Assembly (NCBI GenBank): GCA_012522575.1
Contig: JAAYKE010000070.1
Coordinates: 1 to 41,265, forward strand
Source of the DNA: Armatimonadota bacterium
Lineage (GTDB): Bacteria; Armatimonadota; UBA5829
DNA: 41,265 nt
Direction: 5' to 3'
Part shown: one piece after another, positions 35,017 to 41,265 of the stretch
Numbering within the stretch: position 1 is the first letter of the stretch
Layout: each line of letters starts with the position of its first letter
Notes under the pieces: model-generated
Told to the model about the DNA's origin: nothing
Database searches by the model: none
The model's input: the letters and a program-made list of their open reading frames with translations, nothing else
Position numbers and translations under genes: made by a program

Positions 35017-35195
35017 ATGCTATGGAGAATATACACCCAGCCTTGCCGCGAATGGAGGTGAGGTGGCGGAAAAGCGCCGTAGATAGGTCAGTTCTTTCGC
35101 GCTCAGGATGGATGCGGGGGATGGGACTAATACTTTCAGGTAGGCAGATATGCCCTCCTATTTGTTCGACGAACATTGCTCATTTGGCCTAAAGG

Positions 35196-35234
35196 CCGCC
35201 GCTTAAGGACAGGCGGTAACAGATCCATGGAGGA
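35196..35234 (+). promoter_or_regulatory. Predicted CsrA-binding sites in the flagellin leader
   Basis: A CCGCC/GGCGG stem (35196-35200, 35212-35216) presents AAGGA (35205-35209) in its loop, the classic CsrA site. The ribosome site ATGGAGGA (35227-35234) is a second GGA motif, about 20 nt away. Blocking both would stop flagellin translation. Confidence 0.55.
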
Positions 35235-35242
35235 AGTTTCTA

Positions 35243-36649
35243 ATGAGTCTAAGAATCAACTTGAACAGCGCGGCAATGACCGCACACAGACAATTGGCCG
35301 CAACGGACAACGCCGTTAGTAAATCTATCGAGCGTCTATCGTCCGGCTATAAGATCAACAACGCTGGAGATGACCCTGCGGGACTCGTCATCTCCGAGAA
35401 ACTGCGCGCCCAGGTCGGTGGCCTGAATCAGGCGATCAAAAACGCGGGCGACGCCGTTAACATGGTCAAGACCGCTGAAGGCGCTCTTACCGAGGTAAAC
35501 CGACTTCTGCGCACGATGAGAGACCTTGCAGTGCACGCCGCTAACACCGGTGTCAACGACCAGGCATCTCTGGCCGCAGATCAGGCTCAGATTCGATCAG
35601 CGATTGAATCCATCAACAAAATCTCCTCGGAGACTCAGTTCGGTGGTAAAACGCTGCTTGATGGTTCGGCAGGTATCGTGACTACGGTCAAGGGTTCTTC
35701 GGTTATATCCGCCGACCTGGCTAAAGCCAACCTGAGTACGGCACTAACCGGCATCGGCATCGACCTTACCGCGACCGGGGCGCAGGTTGCCACCAAGGCA
35801 ACGCTGACAGGCTCCGTAGCGATAAACGTCGACCTGACCGGCAAATCGATCACAATCAATGGCAAAACCATTGCATGTGGCGCGAACGAAGCGGCTACTC
35901 TGCAGGCCATTAACAACGAGACCAATGCGACGGGGGTAGTGGCTACGGTAGACGGTTCCCATAATCTGGTTCTCACTCAGAGAAACTACGGGTCCGCAAA
36001 CCGAATTGACGTGACCGGCGGCGTTGACGCCTTCGGCTCAGCCAGCGCTGCAGCCGTTGGTGGAGATGCCAGAGCGGCAGTCTCGGCAGGTGGAGTAAAC
36101 GTATCGGACGCGGTATGGAGTCACGGATCAGGCACAGTCCTGAAGGACTCGCTCGGCAACGCGATTCAGCTTACTGACGCCGCTGCAACTGCTGCTGCTG
36201 AATACACCGACCAGCTCGACTTGTCTGTAGGCAGCCTGACATTCCAGGTGGGTGCATACGCGGGACAGACTCGTTCAATGAACATAAGTTCATCGCACAC
36301 CAACCAGTTGGGTCTTGCCAACGGCAGCGGGTCGACTGTGAGCGTGGCCGCCATTGACGTCATGACTAACGCAACCGATGCAATCACCGTTCTCGACAAG
36401 GCCATATCGGACGTTTCCAGTTTGAGAGCGAATCTGGGAGCTGCTTTGAAGAACACATTTGAAAGCAGCATCAACAGCCTGGGAATCGCTGCTGAGAACA
36501 TCGCTGCGTCCGAGTCGACAATTCGTGACACGGACATGGCTGCCGAGATGGTCGAGTTCACAAGAAACCAGATCATGCAGCAGGCGGGAACCGCTATGCT
36601 GGCTCAGGCAAATCAAGCGCCGCAGGCTCTTTTGAGACTGCTGCAGTAG
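35243..36649 (+). CDS. fliC: Flagellin
   Basis: The 468-residue protein has both conserved ends: N-terminal NAVSKSIERLSSGYKINNAG with DDPAGLVISEKLRAQVGGLN, and C-terminal NIAASESTIRDTDMAAEMVE with ILMQQ-like IMQQAGTAMLAQANQAPQAL. The middle (about 150-360) is a variable surface domain rich in Ala, Thr and Val, with a FlgD/flagellin-IN-like segment (GSVAINVDLTGKSITINGKT). It polymerises into the filament after export with FliS. GGAGGA lies 8 nt before the ATG. The gene is alone between its own promoter and a terminator. Confidence 0.97.
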   Translation: MSLRINLNSAAMTAHRQLAATDNAVSKSIERLSSGYKINNAGDDPAGLVISEKLRAQVGGLNQAIKNAGDAVNMVKTAEGALTEVNRLLRTMRDLAVHAANTGVNDQASLAADQAQIRSAIESINKISSETQFGGKTLLDGSAGIVTTVKGSSVISADLAKANLSTALTGIGIDLTATGAQVATKATLTGSVAINVDLTGKSITINGKTIACGANEAATLQAINNETNATGVVATVDGSHNLVLTQRNYGSANRIDVTGGVDAFGSASAAAVGGDARAAVSAGGVNVSDAVWSHGSGTVLKDSLGNAIQLTDAAATAAAEYTDQLDLSVGSLTFQVGAYAGQTRSMNISSSHTNQLGLANGSGSTVSVAAIDVMTNATDAITVLDKAISDVSSLRANLGAALKNTFESSINSLGIAAENIAASESTIRDTDMAAEMVEFTRNQIMQQAGTAMLAQANQAPQALLRLLQ

Positions 36650-36662
36650 GTTACGCAACCCT

Positions 36663-36691
36663 AAGGTGGGGTGGCTTGATCGCTCCACCTT
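36663..36691 (+). terminator. Hairpin terminator after flagellin
   Basis: AAGGTGG (36663-36669) pairs with CCACCTT (36685-36691) 14 nt after the stop. The T tract is short, so termination strength is uncertain. Confidence 0.5.
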
Positions 36692-36770
36692 CATGAATTA
36701 AATATTGGCTTAGCCTGCCCGGATCAAATCCCTCGTCGCTCGGGGCAGTAAAGCCATTATAGACATTCAT

Positions 36771-36820
36771 CCGGAGCGGGGCGAAGAATCTCAATTTACC
36801 GGGATTTTTCGCACCGCTCG
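36771..36820. repeat. 50-bp imperfect palindrome between flagellin and fliD
   Basis: GAGCGGGGCGAA (36774-36785) and TTCGCACCGCTC (36808-36819) pair at 11 of 12 positions, with further pairing inside. The ends (CATTCATCCGGAG...CTCGGAATAATATG) resemble the GTCATTCCGAGG end of the 10.0-kb element. Confidence 0.55.
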
Positions 36821-36823
36821 GAA

Positions 36824-36851
36824 TAATATGATTCATACTTGCGAGCGATAG
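36824..36851 (+). promoter_or_regulatory. Sigma-28 type promoter of fliD
   Basis: TAAT (36824-36827), 16 nt and AGCGATAG (36844-36851). The -10 ends 17 nt before the fliD ATG, almost the same geometry as at flgF. Confidence 0.5.
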
Positions 36852-36867
36852 AAAGCGCGGATGCTAT

Positions 36868-38895
36868 ATGGCAGGCACTAGTTCGATAAACGGCTTGATT
36901 TCCGGTTTGCGAACCGATGAGATCGTCACAAAAATGATGGAACTTGCCAAGCGTCCGCAAACGAAGTTGCAAACCGACAAAACGGACGCGCAGTTGAGGT
37001 TGTCGACATGGCAAAACCTGAACGTGCGCATTATGGCCCTGAAGTCCAAGGTCGACTCTCTCGCCGTTTCCAACGCGTTCGAAAACTGTCAGGCAAACTC
37101 CAGCGATCTTAGTGTTTTGCAGGCAACCGCAGGAGTTGGCGCATCTCCGGGCACATATTTTCTCAAGGTGATCAACCGAGCGCAGGGACATCAAGTGGCC
37201 GGTGCGGCCTCCGGTGAATCTGCAACGCCTTTCACCAGTGCAGGCGCTGTTATAGGGACAGGCAATGTAAGTTTCAGCTTCGATAACGACCATACAAAAG
37301 ATTTTACCGTCAAAATCGACACCGCCAACAATACCTTAACGGGTCTGCGAGACTCGATCAACAGGGAAAACAAAGGCATACAGGCGTCCATTATCAATAC
37401 AGGCTCCACCAGCAGCCCTGCCTATCAACTGCTGCTCACCTGCTCCGAGACAGGGGAGATATCGCAATTTACGGTCGATGCGGATGAATCCATAGGCATC
37501 GACTTCTCCGGCGTCATTCAAAAAGGCACTGATGCGGAAATACAATTTGGAGGAGGCGGTGACGGCAGCAACCCGATTACAGTTAAGAAAAGCTCCAACA
37601 CCATCACCGATCTGATAGCCGGAGTCACGCTCAATATAGTAAATCACGCGCCGGATAAAACCATCAAACTTGAGGTCGTCCGAGGCACTTCGGTCATCAA
37701 AAACTCAATTCAGGAGTTTGTCGCGCAATATAATGACCTGGCCGACGCGATCAGTGAACAGTTCGCTTATGATCCCGCGACCAATATCACCCAGCCGCTC
37801 ATGGGCAGTTGGGATTTGCAGCAGGTCCAGATGACTCTGAACAGCCTGATCGGCAGCGTGGTGACAGGCGTGGAGAAGCAGTTTAGCGCATTGGCCACAC
37901 TCGGGATCACGCTGGATTCTTCCGGGCATCTGCAAATAGACGAAGCAGCCCTGAACAAGGCTCTCGAAAGTAACCTGCAAGACGTCAGCAGGCTGTTCGC
38001 CTCAGATTTGAGATCTGACAGTTCGCATATTTCTATGCTTTCCTCTTCTGCCGAAACCCAGCCCGCTTCTCTTAACGGCTGGGAGGTCAACATTACTCAG
38101 GCAGCCCGTCAGGCTCAAGTGACAGCAGCAGGGGCGTTTGCGAGCAGCCTCAACGCGGATGAGACACTAACGATTTATACTAACTCTTCGAGTTCCGCCA
38201 ATATCGCTTTAAAGCAGAGATGGTCTCTGGATCGAGTGATTTCGGAGATTAACAAATATGCCGACAAGACACAGGCAACCGCGATAGCGACAAGGGCCGA
38301 TGGTTCCGTGTCTGCAGACCCAAACGAAAACGTGTATCTGTCAATAAGATCGGTTCGATATGGCGGGGATGCGGATGTAAACGTGTATTCCAGCACGGAT
38401 ATCAATGTCGGCAACACCACAGGATTCGGCAATGTGGTTGTGACTTCGCAGGAACCTGGCGCGGGAAGCGGCCTTCGGGCATTGGATGTGGTCGGGACAA
38501 TAAATGGGGAAGCATGCACCGGCAAGGGACAGATATTGACCGCCGAACCGAACAACCCAAAGAGCAGCATTAAAGGTCTTACGCTTCTTATAACCAGCAG
38601 TTCGGCAATGGTCAGCAAGGTATATTTCACGAAGGGAATTGCTACTTCGCTGAGGGATTCGCTGGTGGATATGACCTCGTCTAACGGCACGGTCACCAAA
38701 GCTCAGGATGCGCTTACCGAGACAATGTCCGATATCGATAAAAACATAGCCGATATTGCCGAACGCCTCCGCATTCAGGAAGACAAGCTCTATACTCAAT
38801 TCAATGCAATGGAGGCCCAATTGGCAAGGCTCCAGCAGCAAGGGCAGTATCTGACGCAGCAGATCGCTGCAATGAACAATACTTACAGCAAGTAA
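36868..38895 (+). CDS. fliD: Filament cap protein FliD (HAP2)
   Basis: The 675-residue protein has the FliD N-terminus (NGLISGLRTDEIVTKMMELA, then RLSTWQNLNVRIMALKSKVD), a flagellin_IN-type segment (SFSFDNDHTKDFTVKIDTAN), LRDSINRENKGIQASIINTG, and the C-terminal coil (RLRIQEDKLYTQFNAMEAQL then LQQQGQYLTQQIAAMNNTYS). It caps the growing filament. It is longer than many FliD proteins; the extra sequence is around residues 390-590. It is followed 15 nt later by fliS. Confidence 0.94.
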   Translation: MAGTSSINGLISGLRTDEIVTKMMELAKRPQTKLQTDKTDAQLRLSTWQNLNVRIMALKSKVDSLAVSNAFENCQANSSDLSVLQATAGVGASPGTYFLKVINRAQGHQVAGAASGESATPFTSAGAVIGTGNVSFSFDNDHTKDFTVKIDTANNTLTGLRDSINRENKGIQASIINTGSTSSPAYQLLLTCSETGEISQFTVDADESIGIDFSGVIQKGTDAEIQFGGGGDGSNPITVKKSSNTITDLIAGVTLNIVNHAPDKTIKLEVVRGTSVIKNSIQEFVAQYNDLADAISEQFAYDPATNITQPLMGSWDLQQVQMTLNSLIGSVVTGVEKQFSALATLGITLDSSGHLQIDEAALNKALESNLQDVSRLFASDLRSDSSHISMLSSSAETQPASLNGWEVNITQAARQAQVTAAGAFASSLNADETLTIYTNSSSSANIALKQRWSLDRVISEINKYADKTQATAIATRADGSVSADPNENVYLSIRSVRYGGDADVNVYSSTDINVGNTTGFGNVVVTSQEPGAGSGLRALDVVGTINGEACTGKGQILTAEPNNPKSSIKGLTLLITSSSAMVSKVYFTKGIATSLRDSLVDMTSSNGTVTKAQDALTETMSDIDKNIADIAERLRIQEDKLYTQFNAMEAQLARLQQQGQYLTQQIAAMNNTYSK

Positions 38896-38910
38896 AGGCG
38901 CTCATATATT

Positions 38911-39312
38911 ATGTCTATGAACGGTTATTCAAGCTATCAGCAAAATCATCTTTCGACTGCCACTCCTGCAAGGCTGCTGCTGGCCGCCTATGACGGCGCG
39001 ATACGCTTCTGCAGAATAGGGCTGGAGAAGATGAAAGAAGGGCGCATTGAGGAGCAAAGCGTCAATATCAATAAAGCGCTGGCGGTCGTATGCGAACTGC
39101 TCTCGACCTTGAACGAGGACGCCAACCCGGCTCTGGTTGCCAAGCTGAAGTCTTTGTATCTGTATATAATCGAAAAACTGGCGCACGCCAATCTGGCATC
39201 AGACGAGACTTGCCTGCAGGAATCACTTGACATCCTTGTCGCCCTGCGCTCATCCTGGGCTGAGGCGGAAAAGATTATTCAGCAGGACAATTTACAGGAG
39301 GAAGCAGCGTGA
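38911..39312 (+). CDS. fliS: Flagellin export chaperone FliS
   Basis: The 133-residue helical protein has the FliS signature: YQQNHLSTATPARLLLAAYD, GAIRFCRIGLEKMKEG and INKALAVVCELLSTLNED. It binds the flagellin C-terminus in the cytoplasm and prevents early polymerisation. It lies after fliD and overlaps the next gene by 4 nt (GTGA). Confidence 0.94.
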   Translation: MSMNGYSSYQQNHLSTATPARLLLAAYDGAIRFCRIGLEKMKEGRIEEQSVNINKALAVVCELLSTLNEDANPALVAKLKSLYLYIIEKLAHANLASDETCLQESLDILVALRSSWAEAEKIIQQDNLQEEAA

Positions 39313-39806
39313 CGGGGTTCTCTTCTTCGAGGGATGATCTGGTTGCATCGCTAAGGGCCTATACAACGCACCTTTCGGCACAGCACGAGGCTCTGCAGCA
39401 ACTCTCGTCAACCACATCCCATATTAGAGAGACACTCGATGCGCAAAGCGCTCCGGATATATCAGACGACCTGGTTAAACGGCAAAATGAACTCGAAAAA
39501 TATACTGCGCTGTGCGAAGATGCAGCGCAGGATGAATCGCTAATCGATGCCGCGCTCGATGCAGCCAACTGCGCCAACGAGGAACTCAACGCAATCGCAA
39601 GGTCGATTATCACAATTCGGGAAGATTCGCGTTCACTAGCCGAAGAAATTATACACTGTCAGGCCGAGTGTGAATCACTGCTGAAACAAAGGCTCCAGGC
39701 GACTTCAGATGCAATTCGCCGGTCAGCGCAACGACGTAAACTCGACGCGGCATACGGACCTGCCGTCAGCCACGAGATACCGACTTTTATGGATAAGCAG
39801 CAGTGA
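39309..39806 (+). CDS. Coiled-coil protein, possible FliT/FlgN-type chaperone
   Basis: The 165-residue protein is almost entirely predicted helix, acidic, with heptad-like stretches (VKRQNELEKYTALCEDAAQD, AEEIIHCQAECESLLKQRLQ). It has no catalytic motif and no signal peptide. Its place directly after fliS, where fliT usually lies, suggests an export chaperone for FliD, but I see no decisive FliT motif. The GTG start at 39309 has GGAGG 7 nt upstream and overlaps the fliS stop. It is itself coupled to the peptidase gene by GTGA. Confidence 0.6.
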   Translation: MTGFSSSRDDLVASLRAYTTHLSAQHEALQQLSSTTSHIRETLDAQSAPDISDDLVKRQNELEKYTALCEDAAQDESLIDAALDAANCANEELNAIARSIITIREDSRSLAEEIIHCQAECESLLKQRLQATSDAIRRSAQRRKLDAAYGPAVSHEIPTFMDKQQ

Positions 39807-41083
39807 TACCGGCCTTAATACTCAAAAGAAACCAATCGGCCACATCTACTCGTGACCCGACCTCAAAATGGGCGTGGATTGCTCCCCTGCTCCGCTCATC
39901 TGCCGCTGTGATACGTCGATGTTGCAGCTTATCACTATCGCTCGGATTCACGTTCTTCGCACTTTTAAGCCCTGCCTGCGCCAATTTGTACGACGACGCC
40001 ATACAACAGGTGCGAGCGATCTCGGATTCACCCAATGTCAGGTTGCTCCCGTTTGGAAAATCTGCCCAGGGGCGATCGATTCCCGCGTTTTTGATTACGG
40101 ATTTTTCATCTAACAGCGTCGGCAAAGCTCGAGTGATGATAATATCCGGCCAGCACGGAGATGAGCCTAATCCCATAAGCGCTGTCCTCAAACTATGCAA
40201 CGATCTGGCAGGCGGGTCGAATCAAGATATGCTCAAAGGATGCATTATCATTGTTGCGCCAACCGTTAATCCGGATGGAATAGCCGTCAAAAATAGATAT
40301 AACTCACAGGGCATAGACATCAATCGCGATTGGATAGACCGCCAGACCGCAGAGGCGCGCTATGTCCACTGCCTAATCCGACATTGGCGACCGCAGGTAA
40401 TCCTTGACGTGCACGAATGGACCGGCCCATCGCAGGTTCCGGGCAACGGAATTGAAGTCGCCTATGTATCAAGAAGCAGTCAGAGCAATGCAATGTTGGT
40501 GTTGGGCAAGCGCATTGCGCAGAGTTCTGGTTTGACCCTTATTCAGGTGTCTTCTCACAGCAACAAGCATCTGTTCCACCGGCGATATTCCGATCTTGGT
40601 TATGCATCGTTTCTGCTTGAAACGGCTCCGGGAGAGTCTCGCGACTATAAATTCAAGGCCTATATCTCTGCAATCGAGCAGGCTGCGCAGGAGGTGGCTG
40701 GGAAAGTCAAACTCAGAGAGCAACTTTCGCCATCGTCCGCTTCATTCAACGCGACGGCAGTAAGCTCATATCTGGAACCTGCTGCCAAAAGGCCATTTGC
40801 AGACCCTGAAGCATCCGCTATTATGTGCGTCTCTTTGGTAGTTGCAGCGTATTGTGTGTTGATGTGGATACTCAAACCACTTGCAGCTATCAGGGAAATC
40901 AAATGGTCTCGGAGATTCCTCAGATGCAGCATTGAATGGGACGATCAGATTCACCCATTGCTGAAAAAGCGACGAATCGAGCCGATCACATCCAGAAGCT
41001 GGGCGCGCAGGAGAATCAGATCCAGATATGCGGACTCAGATTCAGTGTCCTCGCAATCAGAACCCGCCGGTTTATTATTCTAA
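39803..41083 (+). CDS. M14-family zinc carboxypeptidase with C-terminal membrane anchor
   Basis: The 426-residue protein has a long N-terminal leader with a hydrophobic core (LSLSLGFTFFALLSPACA), then a full M14 active site: zinc ligands in SGQHGDEPNP (His, Glu) and LDVHEW (His), NPDG and INRDW for substrate binding, and the general-base Glu in SFLLETAPGE. A helix (ASAIMCVSLVVAAYCVLMWI, about residues 335-360) and a basic tail follow. It would face the periplasm, anchored at its C-terminus. M14 members trim peptidoglycan stem peptides or proteins. The GTG start overlaps the stop of the FliT-like gene, so it is cotranslated with flagellar chaperones. Activity on cell wall is inference. Confidence 0.85.
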   Translation: MIPALILKRNQSATSTRDPTSKWAWIAPLLRSSAAVIRRCCSLSLSLGFTFFALLSPACANLYDDAIQQVRAISDSPNVRLLPFGKSAQGRSIPAFLITDFSSNSVGKARVMIISGQHGDEPNPISAVLKLCNDLAGGSNQDMLKGCIIIVAPTVNPDGIAVKNRYNSQGIDINRDWIDRQTAEARYVHCLIRHWRPQVILDVHEWTGPSQVPGNGIEVAYVSRSSQSNAMLVLGKRIAQSSGLTLIQVSSHSNKHLFHRRYSDLGYASFLLETAPGESRDYKFKAYISAIEQAAQEVAGKVKLREQLSPSSASFNATAVSSYLEPAAKRPFADPEASAIMCVSLVVAAYCVLMWILKPLAAIREIKWSRRFLRCSIEWDDQIHPLLKKRRIEPITSRSWARRRIRSRYADSDSVSSQSEPAGLLF

Positions 41084-41160
41084 AGCCTCCTGAACATTCA
41101 CGCGATGATACCAAGTCTGAGCGAACCGACGCCTGCCGGGCATGCATTACATCATTTTCG

Positions 41161-41218
41161 GTAACAGCTCACGAATAATGAGTAATCCTACCTGTAGTGT
41201 CTGATCTCCGTCTCGGAC
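41161..41218. repeat. 58-bp dispersed repeat, copy 2
   Basis: Direct copy of 9910-9967, differing at about nine positions. It lies 77 bases after the peptidase gene. Confidence 0.7.
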
Positions 41219-41244
41219 AGCAGGTGTTCGTTGATAGATTATCT

Positions 41245-41264
41245 GGCTGGGACAGAGACCAGCC
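41245..41264 (+). terminator. Hairpin at the right edge
   Basis: GGCTGG (41245-41250) pairs with CCAGCC (41259-41264) across an 8-nt loop. The downstream bases are outside the window, so it could be the end of the fliD-peptidase transcript or unrelated. Confidence 0.3.
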
Positions 41265-41265
41265 G

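Noticed and set aside
35022-35192. Possible 56-codon ORF in the flagellin leader beginning at the predicted start site
   Set aside because: No ribosome site and no recognisable protein pattern; the segment is better explained as untranslated leader.

Overview
The window reads as chromosome from a diderm, flagellated bacterium of roughly 50-55% GC. FlgH and FlgI genes imply L and P rings, hence an outer membrane. The FliW-CsrA pair, a uroporphyrinogen-decarboxylase-like enzyme, a GerMN plus amidase protein and frequent TTG/GTG starts fit a deep-branching non-proteobacterial lineage such as Armatimonadota. That assignment is inference from gene content only. I saw no rRNA, tRNA or CRISPR array.

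Layout, minus-strand half (1-15279). From left to right lie a truncated and apparently frameshifted flippase-like membrane protein, an ATP-grasp ligase, a DPM/ArnC-type glycosyltransferase, an ABC-2 polysaccharide export permease without its ATPase, a Wzc-like polysaccharide co-polymerase whose Walker A lysine is missing, and a phosphoglycosyltransferase with an odd PEP-CTERM-like N-terminus. This set reads right to left as a surface-polysaccharide operon behind a strong promoter at 7072-7100. Next is rmlA-rmlC-rmlB (dTDP-sugar synthesis, no rmlD) with its own promoter, then a lepA / TIM-barrel isomerase / lipA operon whose lepA mRNA may be leaderless, and a URO-D family gene.

Layout, plus-strand half (15442-41083). 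A divergent promoter region leads into a very large secreted subtilisin-like protease interrupted by one in-frame TAG between its catalytic His and Ser, then a 1283-residue GerMN/amidase surface protein and an FGGY sugar kinase. After that comes a nearly continuous flagellar block: flgF, flgG, flgA, flgH, flgI, flgJ (rod-binding only), flgM, flgN, flgK, flgL, fliW, csrA, flagellin, fliD, fliS, a FliT-like coiled-coil protein and a translationally coupled M14 zinc carboxypeptidase. Three sigma-28-like promoters with the same 16-nt spacing precede flgF, flagellin and fliD. The flagellin leader has a GGA-in-loop hairpin and a GGAGGA ribosome site, the arrangement expected for CsrA repression relieved by FliW.

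Intergenic DNA is rich in dispersed repeats. Two ~250-bp elements with terminal inverted TTAGAGG-type arrays (13.8-14.1 kb and 34.5-34.8 kb) lie in opposite orientation and share about 100 consecutive identical bases. Partial relatives lie at 10.0 kb and 25.6 kb, a 58-bp direct repeat is at 9.9 kb and 41.2 kb, and a palindrome sits between flagellin and fliD. I found no convincing wholly new defence or biosynthetic system. The best leads are the recoded or broken protease, the PEP-CTERM-like sugar transferase, the lysine-less kinase, the flagellar peptidase and the repeat family.
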